This document shows positions 1 to 8,188 of a DNA stretch of 64,000 nt, in pieces. The notes below the pieces were generated by a model. It saw only the letters and a program-made list of their open reading frames with translations, searched no databases and was not told the origin of the DNA. Numbering within the stretch: the first letter of the stretch is position 1; each line of letters starts with the position of its first letter. The position numbers and the translations under genes were made by a program. The DNA comes from Methanobacterium sp. (lineage in GTDB: Archaea > Methanobacteriota > Methanobacteria > Methanobacteriales > Methanobacteriaceae): positions 149,699-213,698 of the forward strand of contig JACRPY010000003.1 in assembly GCA_016222945.1 (NCBI GenBank). Direction: 5' to 3'.

Positions 1-1
1 C

Positions 2-307
2 CGCACTCCTGCAACAATTACACCATCAAATATCATAAGAACCATAATCTATGTCATAAAAACAAACCCATTAATCAAAAAAACACTAAGCAATAACCTC
101 AAAATCAGTCAAACATTTGCAATCATCAACAATGGATTATCCAGAGAAACCATAGCAAACCTCATAACCTTACAGGAATGGTTTAAAACAGGTAATAATT
201 ATGGTGACGGCGGATGGAGTTACGTTTCAAACAATATGACAATAGCAGGATTAATAATTGCAATTCTAGCTGTTTTTGGAGTTTTAGTAGCATTAAAAAG
301 AAAATAA
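2..307 (+). CDS. C-terminal fragment of a membrane-anchored protein (5' end outside window)
   Basis: An open frame enters from the left edge and stops with TAA at 305-307, leaving about 101 residues. The last 25 residues are one hydrophobic helix (AGLIIAILAVFGVLVAL) followed by a KRK tail, which is a typical C-terminal membrane anchor for an archaeal surface protein. Before it lie Asn- and Gly-rich residues (NNYGDGGWSYVSNN). The family cannot be told from this fragment. The gene 14 bp downstream is on the same strand. The function is unknown. Confidence 0.55.
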   Translation, partial: RTPATITPSNIIRTIIYVIKTNPLIKKTLSNNLKISQTFAIINNGLSRETIANLITLQEWFKTGNNYGDGGWSYVSNNMTIAGLIIAILAVFGVLVALKRK

Positions 308-321
308 ATTATGTGATCAAT

Positions 322-1746
322 ATGAAAATCTTATTTGTGGAACCACCAAAGGTATTCTGGTTTGTAATGGGAGAGTACATGCCTCCACCTTTGGGAATAC
401 TTCAATTAGCTGCCTATTTAGAGTCTAAAAATCATAAATGGGATATTGAGGTTCTGGATTCCCAGGCTGAAGATTTTGGCTGGGACAAACTTCAAAGATA
501 TATTGAAAGAGCAGCGCCAGATATAATGGTTTCCAGTGCACTGGCAACCTGTAACACATTCACCATCCTCAGAACACTGGAAATAGCCAAAAAAATCGGC
601 CCTAACATTAAAACAGTGGTTGGTGGTCAACATTTCACGGCCCTGGCAGATGAAAGTCTGAAAATGTATCCTGAAATCGATTTCGTGATTCGTGGAGAGG
701 GAGAAGTTACCCTACATGAATTGGTCAAAAGTCTGGATGAAAACAGACCCCTTTTGGATGTTAAAGGACTTTCCTTTAGAAACGGCATGAAAATCGTGCA
801 TAACTCTCCACGACCATTCATCAAGAACTTAGATGACCTACCTTTCCCTGGTTATCATTTTGTAGAAGACCATATGAATAAATATAACTTCAAAATGATG
901 GCCCATTCTGGTTCAGGATATGCACTGGTTGAAGCATCCCGTGGGTGCCCTCATAAATGTACTTTCTGCTCACAGTGGAAACACTGGGGATGCAAATGGA
1001 GGCCAAAATCCCCTGAAAGAATTGCCGATGAAATGGAACAGCTTTACACCGAATATGGCATTAGTTTTTTATGGCTCACCGATGACAACCTGGGCCTAGG
1101 CAAAACAACCAGCAAACTATGTGATGAATTAATCAACAGGGGACTTTCAGAGGATATATCCTGGTTTGTTCAATCAAGAAGCGATGATATCATAAGACAT
1201 CAAGATAACCTTCCTAAAATGAGAAAAGCAGGAAATTACTGGATAATGGCCGGATTGGAGCGCCATGATAATGATATCTTGAATAATTATCATAAAGGAA
1301 TTAAACCATCTGATTCCAAGCTTTCCATGGATCTGTTAAAAGAAAATGACATATTTTCCCAGGCTACATTGATAACTGGTGATAGGAACGATTCCCATGA
1401 ATCTATTCAGGGTTTAAGAGATTTCGTTAATTATGTGGATCCTGACATTGCAATTTTTATGATTCTAACTCCCTTTCCTGGAACCAAACTCTATGAAACC
1501 GCCAGGGAAAACGGGTGGTTGGAGGATGATAACTGGGCTAATTATGACATGGTCCATGCAGTTATGCCCACAGAATACCTTTCACGTAATGAAGTCCAGG
1601 AAGAGTTGTACCAATGCTACCGGAGCTTCTATGGGAGCATGAGGAGAAGAATTAGTGGTGTGTTATCACGGAATAAGTTTAAAAGGCAAACTTATCGTTA
1701 TATGGCTGGTCAGGGACTCCTACATGCACTGAGGGATTTATATTGA
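322..1746 (+). CDS. B12-binding domain radical SAM protein
   Basis: This 474-residue protein starts at ATG 322. An upstream in-frame ATG at 214 overlaps the preceding gene and was rejected, because the family starts with MKILFVEPP. Residues 1-150 look like a cobalamin-binding Rossmann domain (PPPLGILQLAAYL, VVGGQH, GEGE). The radical SAM cluster CxxxCxxC is Cys209, Cys213 and Cys216 in a SRGCPHKCTFC context. The closest relatives are the BchE/P-methylase-like class of B12 radical SAM enzymes, which methylate or cyclise unactivated carbons. The substrate cannot be inferred. Its stop codon overlaps the start of the next gene, so the two are probably translated together. Confidence 0.85.
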   Translation: MKILFVEPPKVFWFVMGEYMPPPLGILQLAAYLESKNHKWDIEVLDSQAEDFGWDKLQRYIERAAPDIMVSSALATCNTFTILRTLEIAKKIGPNIKTVVGGQHFTALADESLKMYPEIDFVIRGEGEVTLHELVKSLDENRPLLDVKGLSFRNGMKIVHNSPRPFIKNLDDLPFPGYHFVEDHMNKYNFKMMAHSGSGYALVEASRGCPHKCTFCSQWKHWGCKWRPKSPERIADEMEQLYTEYGISFLWLTDDNLGLGKTTSKLCDELINRGLSEDISWFVQSRSDDIIRHQDNLPKMRKAGNYWIMAGLERHDNDILNNYHKGIKPSDSKLSMDLLKENDIFSQATLITGDRNDSHESIQGLRDFVNYVDPDIAIFMILTPFPGTKLYETARENGWLEDDNWANYDMVHAVMPTEYLSRNEVQEELYQCYRSFYGSMRRRISGVLSRNKFKRQTYRYMAGQGLLHALRDLY

Positions 1747-2456
1747 ACTTTAAGAAAAATAATATTGAATTTCAATCCATTTTTTTAATAATAGTTTCTT
1801 TTTTGGGCCTTTTTTTCCTCATTGCAATGTATCTATGGTCTCCTCCCTCAAAAACGTATTATTCTTTTCAAAACCCATTAATTCTATCTATTTTCATTGC
1901 AATATGTCTTTTAGGAATTATGGCGGCTATTTATCCTTCATTATGCCAAGGTCTAATGAAATTTCAAAAAGAAATGGAGAAAAAGACTTCTAAAGTTGAT
2001 AATATACTATTTGAAGGCCACCACCCTGATTGTGGGAAGTTTGAATCCCACACATTTTGCATCAAAGGGAAAAAATACTGCCCTGGATGTTCAGGACTTT
2101 TTATTGGAGCTATTATTGCAGTAGTAGGAACTTTGCTTTATTATTTCGCTGGTTTACCCCGTATATATGGACAAACCTTTTTTTGGATGGGGGAAGTAAT
2201 GGTTTTTCTCGCTTTGTTCCTGATTGTATTTTTAGAAACAGAAAAAAAACTGAAATTCATTTCTAACATAGCACTGGTTCTGGGATCCTTTCTTATACTG
2301 ATAGGTATTATGGCAGTTAAAGAGAATTGGATAATGGAAATTTACTTCTTATTTCTGGTTATATTCTGGATATTAACCCGTGTCAGTGTCTCTGAAAAGT
2401 ACCATGAAGATATATGCAGGGATTGCCAGAAAGAATCTATCTGTATTTACGAATAA
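1743..2456 (+). CDS. Multi-pass membrane protein with Cys/His motif (DUF2085-like)
   Basis: The 237-residue frame begins with TTG at 1743, overlapping the TGA of the radical SAM gene by 4 bp, which is an arrangement for translational coupling. Two hydrophobic helices (residues ~12-32 and 44-64) are followed by a Cys/His segment at ~92-115 (HHPDCGKF, then YCPGCSGLFIG), which resembles DUF2085 proteins. Four more helices follow, and a C-terminal segment has three cysteines (ICRDCQKESIC). The cysteines could bind a metal. Pairing with the radical SAM enzyme suggests a membrane-linked partner, but the role is unknown. Confidence 0.6.
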   Translation: MNFKKNNIEFQSIFLIIVSFLGLFFLIAMYLWSPPSKTYYSFQNPLILSIFIAICLLGIMAAIYPSLCQGLMKFQKEMEKKTSKVDNILFEGHHPDCGKFESHTFCIKGKKYCPGCSGLFIGAIIAVVGTLLYYFAGLPRIYGQTFFWMGEVMVFLALFLIVFLETEKKLKFISNIALVLGSFLILIGIMAVKENWIMEIYFLFLVIFWILTRVSVSEKYHEDICRDCQKESICIYE

Positions 2457-2516
2457 AAAAAAACCGTATTTGTGTGGAAAAAAGAGTAAAATAAGAAAAG
2501 GAGAATATTCACAGTC

Positions 2517-2849
2517 CTATCTTTTCCGTGTACCGTAAATTGCACCAAATATTATCAATAGACCCACTATGACAATAACTGCTGGCCATATATAGGTCCA
2601 AATGTCTTTGAATCCTGTTAATGATGCCAGACCTATTAAAATAAATATAATACCTATAATCAGTGGCCCAATTATATTCCCATGAGGAAGACCAAAACAT
2701 TCCTGTCTTTGACGATAGTAATGGTCATCATGGTGGCGGTGGTGATGCCTTCCCCCATAATCCGAAGTTTCTTTTAACGATTCTCCACATTTAGAGCAAA
2801 ACTCTGCGTCATCTGCGTTTTTAGTTCCACATTTATGACAATAAACCAT
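2517..2849 (-). CDS. Zinc-ribbon membrane protein
   Basis: The 110-residue protein starts with a zinc ribbon: Cys4, Cys7, Cys18 and Cys21 in YCHKCG and FCSKCG. A His-rich stretch follows (residues ~33-47, HHHRHHDDHYYR), then two transmembrane helices (~57-77 and 82-104) and a basic tail. Such small zinc-ribbon membrane proteins are common in Methanobacteriales and have no assigned function. The start is supported by GGGGGTATTCT directly before ATG, a leader shared exactly with the gene starting at 49087. Confidence 0.7.
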   Translation of the reverse strand: MVYCHKCGTKNADDAEFCSKCGESLKETSDYGGRHHHRHHDDHYYRQRQECFGLPHGNIIGPLIIGIIFILIGLASLTGFKDIWTYIWPAVIVIVGLLIIFGAIYGTRKR

Positions 2850-3011
2850 AGAATACCCCCTATATGCATTATAATTTCTTCAATTAATGTCCATTATATT
2901 ATATTTTGAGTAAATTAACGTTAATATTTTTCCCTACTCCGAATAGATGTAATGAACTATTTTTTGGTCTTATTTTTATTTGTCTCCAAAAAAAATGTAA
3001 TTTAAATCATA

Positions 3012-3485
3012 TCATTCATTAGGATATTTAACAGAATTCATATCTTCCATAAATTCTATCCCAATACTGGCATGACTATATTTAGCGTGTTTGGCGAGTT
3101 TTCTAAACCTTTGAAGACATTCTTCACCTTCATCAGTTATTTCATAATATTTTACTTTCCTTTTTCCTTGGTGTTCCCATGATCCTTTTATTAACCCATT
3201 TTTTTCTAGATCATGTAGTACGGGATAAATCTTACTGGCACTGGGCATTTTACTCTCATAAGGAGTAGATTCATGGAGTTTAGTCATTATTTCATACCCA
3301 TGCAGCCTTTTTTTGCTAATAAGCCATAGAATCATGATGTTACTGAAACTCCTTATTAAACCTCTAATAAGCTTTTTTTCGAATTTAGACAAACTTATAC
3401 AGATTTCTGTATGTTTTTCCATATGTTTATGTCCTATTTCCGTGTTTACACCACTTTTTAGGCCATATCCATTTGAATCGTCCAT
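3012..3485 (-). CDS. PadR-family transcriptional regulator
   Basis: The 157-residue protein from ATG 3485 has the PadR winged helix: FSNIMILWLISKKRLHGYEI, then PSASKIYPVLHDLEKNGLI and a wing ending in KVKYYEITDEGEE. An ATG 36 bp upstream (3521) is in frame. The inner one is preferred because AAGGAAG lies 7-8 nt before it and the outer one lies inside an operator-like repeat. PadR proteins are usually autoregulated repressors of transporter or stress genes. Three GATATAT repeats lie just upstream. No obvious target gene is adjacent. Confidence 0.85.
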   Translation of the reverse strand: MDDSNGYGLKSGVNTEIGHKHMEKHTEICISLSKFEKKLIRGLIRSFSNIMILWLISKKRLHGYEIMTKLHESTPYESKMPSASKIYPVLHDLEKNGLIKGSWEHQGKRKVKYYEITDEGEECLQRFRKLAKHAKYSHASIGIEFMEDMNSVKYPNE

Positions 3486-3510
3486 CGGCTTACTTCCTTT
3501 ACTAATTCTA

Positions 3511-3579
3511 TGATATATCAAATTTCGATACTTAGTTATTTGATATATTTGATTTTATATAACTATTTTCGATATATCT
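3511..3579. promoter_or_regulatory. Triple GATATAT operator cluster upstream of padR
   Basis: There are three related sites about 30 bp apart: TGATATATCA (3511-3520, a perfect palindrome), TGATATATTTGA (3541-3552) and CGATATATCT (3570-3579). Spacing near three helical turns would put dimers on one DNA face. A further ATATATCAAAT lies at about 3685. Autoregulation by the PadR protein is inferred from position. Confidence 0.5.
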
Positions 3580-3777
3580 AAAATGACACATTTAATTAGG
3601 ATATTAAAAGCATCATGAAAATAGGATTCAAAGAAAGTTTAATAATCATACTTTGACTTTAAAAATAAATTTGAAAAATTAGTATATATCAAATGCTAAA
3701 ATGAGGAGTATTCATGAGATAATCCTAATTTTAAGCCTCCTGAATTGTCCATGATTAAAGTAACTATAATTATTCCA

Positions 3778-4056
3778 TTATTGTCCGCTGTTATCTAATA
3801 ACCACTCTTCATTTAACTCTTTTCTTTTCTTATCTCTTGCACTTTCTAATCCTTTTTGTAATCCAAAGCTTGAATTAAGATGATCTGCCATTAATTCCAT
3901 TGCTAATTCTTCATCATTAAGTTCTTCATCTGTAGTATATCCAATGATAGCAAATAATGATTCTTGCCATGCTTTATATTCTTCTGTAGTCTCAAGCGCT
4001 TTTATTAAATCATTATCAGCACGTTCTATCCCTTTACCTTGATTTTCATTACTCAT
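3778..4056 (-). CDS. Small acidic helical protein, unknown
   Basis: The 92-residue soluble protein is predicted to be mostly helical and is rich in Glu and Leu (TDEELNDEELAMELMADHL), ending in a charged helix. A Shine-Dalgarno AGGAG lies 8 nt before ATG 4056, so translation is credible. There is no signal peptide or membrane helix, and I do not recognise the family. It stands alone between padR and a marR gene on the same strand. Confidence 0.6.
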   Translation of the reverse strand: MSNENQGKGIERADNDLIKALETTEEYKAWQESLFAIIGYTTDEELNDEELAMELMADHLNSSFGLQKGLESARDKKRKELNEEWLLDNSGQ

Positions 4057-4174
4057 TTTTTTTCTCCTTTTTTATGTTTCACAATACTCTTTATTTATAT
4101 CAATGATACTAACAATTATTGATTTATCAATTATTTTTAAGGGATCTATGATTTATCCAATTGAATTAAAAAAT

Positions 4175-4609
4175 TTATTCTAAATTTGAACTTAATTTAT
4201 TCAATAAAGAGTTAAATTGTTCCAGTTCGCTCTTACTAAAAATAGATTTAATTTCTTGAGCATTCTGGGACATTATTTTTGATGTTTCTTCATATAAATC
4301 CTTACCCTTATCTGTTAAATATATTAAAAACTCTCTCCTGTCATGATATGAATTCTTCCTATCAATAAGTTCTTTATACTCAAGTATATTTAAAATTCGT
4401 GTAATTGCTGCTCTATCTCTATGTGCTAATTCAGCCAGTTTCTTTTGATTACTTCCTTCAGATTGATATATAATACTTAAAATAATCCATTGATCCAATG
4501 AAATATTGTGTTTTTTAAGTTTATTTTGGAGTTTTCTTTTAACCAGGTATCTTAATTTAAAAGATGCCCATTCTATATCATTTTCATCAAAAACAACATA
4601 TACAGACAT
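4175..4609 (-). CDS. MarR-family transcriptional regulator
   Basis: The 144-residue protein has the MarR winged-helix core: LDQWIILSIIYQSEGSNQKKLAELA, the recognition helix DRAAITRILNILEYKELI, and the wing DRREFLIYLTDKGKDLYEE. Dimerisation helices flank it. It is divergent from a CAAX-protease-like gene across 89 bp, the usual layout for a MarR repressor and its target, so control of that gene is likely. The effector is unknown. Confidence 0.88.
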   Translation of the reverse strand: MSVYVVFDENDIEWASFKLRYLVKRKLQNKLKKHNISLDQWIILSIIYQSEGSNQKKLAELAHRDRAAITRILNILEYKELIDRKNSYHDRREFLIYLTDKGKDLYEETSKIMSQNAQEIKSIFSKSELEQFNSLLNKLSSNLE

Positions 4610-4698
4610 TCATCTATTTTTAGCAGTTTGGTCTATATTAATATCAAGTTATAAATCTAATTCCAGATAACTATTGGATATTAAGGAGGGTATCAACT

Positions 4699-5775
4699 TT
4701 GAATACAGCAATTTTAGAAAAGGGACAGCTTAAAAAAGAATTGTTTGCATTTTTAATTATTACTTTTGCAGCGACCATCCTTCTTTCATTTGTTATCTAT
4801 TTGATTTCAGGCCCTATATCATTTACACCATCTAGATTATGGTATATTTCATTTCAAGCTTGTATGCTAATACCTGCTACTGTTGCTATATTTTGTATGG
4901 TTTACTTCAAATCTAAAGCCTTAACCACGGAAACAAAAATTATATTTACTTTCTTCCTGATTTATACTGTTCTATTCATCTTTGAAAGCTATTTTCAGCC
5001 AATTACAGGGACTGTGGGCATGCCTATCGTTGCATTACATCCAACTGATATGAATATACCTCTAATTTCAATGATTGTCGCCATTTTGGGAATTTTAACT
5101 GTAATTATTCTGAACTTAAAAAAGAAATGGAGAGAAGGTCTGGAACCTTCAAAATTAGTATTTGGAAAAAATTTAAGAAATTACCTGATTATACCTCTGA
5201 TTCTTTCTCTAATAATCATTCTTAATTATATTCTTAATTATATTTCAGGATTAGGCGTTCCCACAAAAGAATTTAACTTGAACCTGTTCTTTAGCACTTT
5301 AATACCCAGTTTAATTTTGTCATTCTTCCTATTATGGCCCAACTATTTTGGAGAAGAATATGGATGGAGAGCGTACCTCCAGGACAGATTATTCCCTCTC
5401 TTTGGCAGTTATAAAGGTGTTTTATTACTAGGTATCATATGGGGTCTATGGCATGCTCCACTTATACTGGTTGGATTAAATTTTCCAGGTCAACCAGTAC
5501 TCGGAATTGGTTTAATGATTGTTTCTACCATTATAATGGGCATTATTTTTAGTTACGCTGTTTTAAAGACTGGAAGCGTTTGGATAGCAGTAATGCTACA
5601 TATGCTTGTAGATACAATCTTTCCAGTGGGCCAATATTTCATTGCTACATCCATTAATCCCATATTTTCATTTGGAACAGGAATCTATGGTTTTGCGATT
5701 ATGGCAGTATTTGCACTAATTCTATTAAAGTTTAAAGTCTGGAAAATAAATGAAAATATTACATTAACTGAATAA
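4699..5775 (+). CDS. CPBP-family intramembrane metalloprotease (CAAX/Abi type)
   Basis: The 358-residue polytopic membrane protein has about eight helices. It carries the Abi/CPBP motifs: EExxxR in EEYGWRAYLQ (Glu219, Glu220, Arg224), a WGLWHAP histidine in the next helix, and a late MLHMLVD histidine. These residues form the metal-dependent active site in CPBP proteases. TTG 4699 is the start, backed by AAGGAGGG about 8 nt upstream. It is divergent from marR. Family members act in prenyl-protein processing, bacteriocin immunity or anti-sigma cleavage. The substrate here is unknown. Confidence 0.85.
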   Translation: MNTAILEKGQLKKELFAFLIITFAATILLSFVIYLISGPISFTPSRLWYISFQACMLIPATVAIFCMVYFKSKALTTETKIIFTFFLIYTVLFIFESYFQPITGTVGMPIVALHPTDMNIPLISMIVAILGILTVIILNLKKKWREGLEPSKLVFGKNLRNYLIIPLILSLIIILNYILNYISGLGVPTKEFNLNLFFSTLIPSLILSFFLLWPNYFGEEYGWRAYLQDRLFPLFGSYKGVLLLGIIWGLWHAPLILVGLNFPGQPVLGIGLMIVSTIIMGIIFSYAVLKTGSVWIAVMLHMLVDTIFPVGQYFIATSINPIFSFGTGIYGFAIMAVFALILLKFKVWKINENITLTE

Positions 5776-5802
5776 TTACGGGAAAAAAGAAAACTGACTC
5801 CA

Positions 5803-5818
5803 TAAAAAACTTATATTT
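5803..5818 (+). promoter_or_regulatory. Candidate archaeal promoter (BRE plus TATA box)
   Basis: A-rich BRE-like bases (ATAAAAAAC) run into the TATA-like sequence CTTATATTT. The position is about 50 bp before the small membrane-protein gene at 5866, so transcription would begin near 5840. Confidence 0.4.
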
Positions 5819-5865
5819 GAAAAAAGATAATATATTATAAATTAAAATAATATGGAGGTGAAATT

Positions 5866-6021
5866 ATGGAAACACAACAAGCGAGTGGTGGTTCGATGAT
5901 AGCCCTTGCTATTATTATAGGAATCATCATCCTGATATTTCCATTCTTAGTATATTGGCTAGCTTGGTTTTCGGTATTTATGTTGTTCATTGGAGGCGTT
6001 GTTGCCTTAATGACAAAGTAA
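5866..6021 (+). CDS. 51-residue hydrophobic membrane peptide
   Basis: This short gene has ATG at 5866 after a strong GGAGGTG 6 nt upstream and ends with TAA at 6019-6021. After a polar start (METQQASGGS) nearly the whole product is two hydrophobic helices (ALAIIIGIIILIFPFLVYWL and FSVFMLFIGGVVAL). The good ribosome site and clean frame support a real gene. It has its own promoter-like TATA box and faces the broken flavin-reductase gene. The function is unknown. Confidence 0.6.
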   Translation: METQQASGGSMIALAIIIGIIILIFPFLVYWLAWFSVFMLFIGGVVALMTK

Positions 6022-6626
6022 TTCCATCAATCTAACCTTGAATACAAAAAAAATCCCTTAAATTTTTTTTGATCATAATCCAAGGATAAATTTATATTTT
6101 TTTATTTACCTGCCATCTTTTTGCCTATCTCCCGAGCCTTTTTAATGTCTTCTTTGTCTTTAACAGCTCCAGGCATTTGATTTCCCTTTGAAGAAAGCAA
6201 ATCAGTGACATTGTAGCCAAGGAAATTGAACATGTTTCTAGTGTAATCAAAATACTCTGTAAACATGTTTTCAGAGTTACCCTGCGAAAACACAAGTGTC
6301 ATGTCTTTTTTACCGTATTTATCCTCAAAATCAGTTCCAAAAAAGGCGTAAAGTCTGTCTGTAAAGAGTTTTGTTTGGGCTGACATCTGCCACATGTAAA
6401 CCGGCGATCCTAATATAAATGCATCTACCTCTTTTATTTCACTGTAAATACTCTGCATATCATCATTTGTGGCGCAATCTCCCCCACTACCCTTACAATG
6501 TTGACATGCGTTGCATGGCGCTATGTTCATTTTATGTAAATTTAAAATTTTTGTCTCTGCTCAGGCATCACTTGCTCCTTTTAGAGCTTCCTCAACAAGT
6601 ATTTCAGTGTTACTACCTTTTCTTGG

Positions 6627-6678
6627 GCTGTAAAAGTCTATGACTTTGACACCCCAAAAAATCGTAGATTTTTTGACG
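6627..6678 (-). repeat. 52-bp hairpin-repeat insertion inside the flavin reductase
   Basis: The element splits the Ser-Pro of the flavin P-loop. It holds GTAAAAGTC-TAT-GACTTTGAC (6630-6650, one mismatch) and the perfect hairpin CAAAAAATC-GTA-GATTTTTTG (6655-6675). A possible 3-bp target duplication (AGC on the minus strand) flanks it. Its length shifts the frame. A similar GTCAAAAAC-ATA hairpin occurs at 48665-48685. Confidence 0.65.
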
Positions 6679-6699
6679 GCTTCCTGTAAATCCTATTAC

Positions 6700-6795
6700 C
6701 CTAGGAAACTTTCGAAATCTTTGATTTCGATGCATCGAAACTGGAAGTTTCGAATGCTTTGTTTCCGGGACCTCAAAATCTTCGATTTTAAAGGC
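6700..6795 (-). repeat. 96-bp hairpin-repeat insertion inside the flavin reductase
   Basis: The element lies between codon 2 and codon 3 of the flavin reductase. It contains hairpins CGAAATC-TTT-GATTTCG (6713-6729) and CGAAACT-GGA-AGTTTCG (6736-6752) joined by ATGCAT, plus AAAATC-TTC-GATTTT (6775-6789). At 96 bp it keeps the reading frame. The ATGCAT-linked hairpin pair recurs at 48605-48648. Confidence 0.7.
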
Positions 6796-7044
6796 TTTCA
6801 TTTCCTCAACCTCCAAAATTTAATTTGAAATATTGAATTATTTAAAAGATAAACCCTAATTGATCTTTTTTTTAAACCCCTTAATTTTTATCTCAATATA
6901 TTTATATCTTTATTAAGAGAATCTTATTAATTTATATTGATCCAAAAGATAGATATCATTGGTTTATCTTTATAAATTCCATTCCATTGTCTGTTTGGAA
7001 CTATTTAAGTAGATTTTGTAACTTTTAAGTGACTAAGTAACCAT

Positions 7045-7461
7045 ATGGTAACCTGGTGAGAATATAGGACCAATGAAACGTCTTGTGACAACCTTTGTCC
7101 TGTAAGCAAGGCTTTAGTGTTTATAAGTAAAAAATGGAGTGTTGAAATAATCAGAGACATGTTCTTTGGCAAGAAACGCTTCAAAGAATTTAAGGAATGA
7201 AACCCTAATTTAAGTAATAAAGTTTTATCAGACTGCCTTAAAAATTTGGAGAACAATGGACTTATTGAAAAGAAAATAATAAATTCTAAACCGATTTCTA
7301 CTGAATATCATTTAACTGAAAATGGAAAATCATTAAATCGAGTTATATACGAACTTGCAGTTTTTGCTTTAAAAGAAAGTGTCGACGAAGAATATGCCAA
7401 TGAATCCACTCGTATGCAGATAAAACAAAATTTTAAGGAAACATTACAGATTAATGACTAA
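7045..7461 (+). pseudogene. HxlR-family regulator remnant with in-frame TGA codons
   Basis: One reading frame encodes a recognisable HxlR winged helix: CDNLCPVSKALVFISKKWSV, MFFGKKRFKEFKE, then TGA at 7198-7200, then NPNLSNKVLSDCLKNLENNG and a wing ending EYHLTENGKSL. The family normally has a Gly-like residue at the stop position. The only in-frame ATG (7045) is followed by another TGA at 7057. The 72-residue frame starting at 7246 is only the tail. HxlR regulators often control flavin reductases, and the broken flavin reductase lies 243 bp away in divergent orientation, so a regulator-target pair appears to have decayed together. Confidence 0.8.
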
Positions 7462-7504
7462 AAGGAATGCATAATTAAAGTTATAATTCTTCAAAGGTGC
7501 TATT

Positions 7505-8149
7505 TTGACTCTTAAAAATGATTTAATCTCAAAAATATCTGATAAAAATGTTAATATCCATGAATTCGTTCAAATTGTGATTAATGACGGATCTATACGG
7601 GATGAAATAGTAAATCAGATGTTGAATAACAAAAATATAATGGTGTACTATCATTCCTATTATATCATATCTAAAGCCAGTGAATTAAAGCCAGAAATGT
7701 TTTATAAATATTGGGATGAGTTTGTTTCACTGTTAAATCATGAAAATTCGTATCATCGAGATTTTGGCCTAACTTTAACTGCCAATTTAACAGAAGTGGA
7801 TAAAGAAAATAAATTTTCTTCTATATTTGAAGATTATTTTAAATGCATCAACGATTCAAAATTCATGACTGCCAGACATTGCATTCAAAATACAGCAAAG
7901 ATTCTTGCAAATAAACACGAATTAAAAGATGACGTAATAAATATGCTATTGGATATAGATAATCGATGCAATTTTCCCCAAAAACAAAAAGCTTTATTAA
8001 AATCAGATGTTATAGGCGTGTTTGATGAATTTTATGGCAAAATAACCAGTAAAGAAAGAATAAATGAATTCGTGAAAACTGAATTAGATAGTATTAGCCC
8101 CAAAACTAAAAAAAGAGCCAGAGAATTTATTTTGAAGTATGAATTTTAA
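7505..8149 (+). CDS. All-helical HEAT/ARM-like protein, unknown
   Basis: The 214-residue protein starts at TTG 7505 after AAAGGTG. It appears wholly alpha-helical, with repeating paired helices (MVYYHSYYIISKASELKPE, YHRDFGLTLTANLTEVD, MTARHCIQNTAKILANKH) that resemble HEAT or armadillo folds. No catalytic motif or membrane helix is seen. It follows the hxlR remnant by 43 bp. A role in protein binding is the usual function of such folds, but nothing more specific can be supported. Confidence 0.6.
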   Translation: MTLKNDLISKISDKNVNIHEFVQIVINDGSIRDEIVNQMLNNKNIMVYYHSYYIISKASELKPEMFYKYWDEFVSLLNHENSYHRDFGLTLTANLTEVDKENKFSSIFEDYFKCINDSKFMTARHCIQNTAKILANKHELKDDVINMLLDIDNRCNFPQKQKALLKSDVIGVFDEFYGKITSKERINEFVKTELDSISPKTKKRAREFILKYEF

Positions 8150-8188
8150 AATTTTTAATGGCTTTTTTAAAAATATGGCAGAGATAGT

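Larger units (their letters stand above)
6102..6801 (-). pseudogene. Broken NADPH-dependent FMN reductase / iron-sulfur flavoprotein
   Basis: On the minus strand GGAGGTTGAGG precedes ATG 6801, which is followed by AAA, a 96-bp insertion, codons for VIGFTGS (6699-6679), a 52-bp insertion, then codons for PRKGSNTEILVEEALKGASDA. TGA follows at 6563-6561, then [20 protein letters not shown] to the normal end at 6102. Removing both insertions gives the classic MKVIGFTGSPRKGSNTE flavin phosphate loop and the CxxC..C region of iron-sulfur flavoproteins. The second insertion shifts the frame and the TGA replaces what is usually a Gly codon. A 142-residue tail could start at internal Met 6530 but would lack the flavin-binding start. 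Confidence 0.85.

Noticed and set aside
214..321. Upstream start for the radical SAM gene
   Set aside because: The extra 36 residues overlap the previous gene and precede the conserved family start MKILFVEPP.
6561..6563. TGA read as selenocysteine in the flavin reductase
   Set aside because: The aligned residue is Gly, not Cys. The gene has a separate frameshift, and no SECIS-like element was seen.
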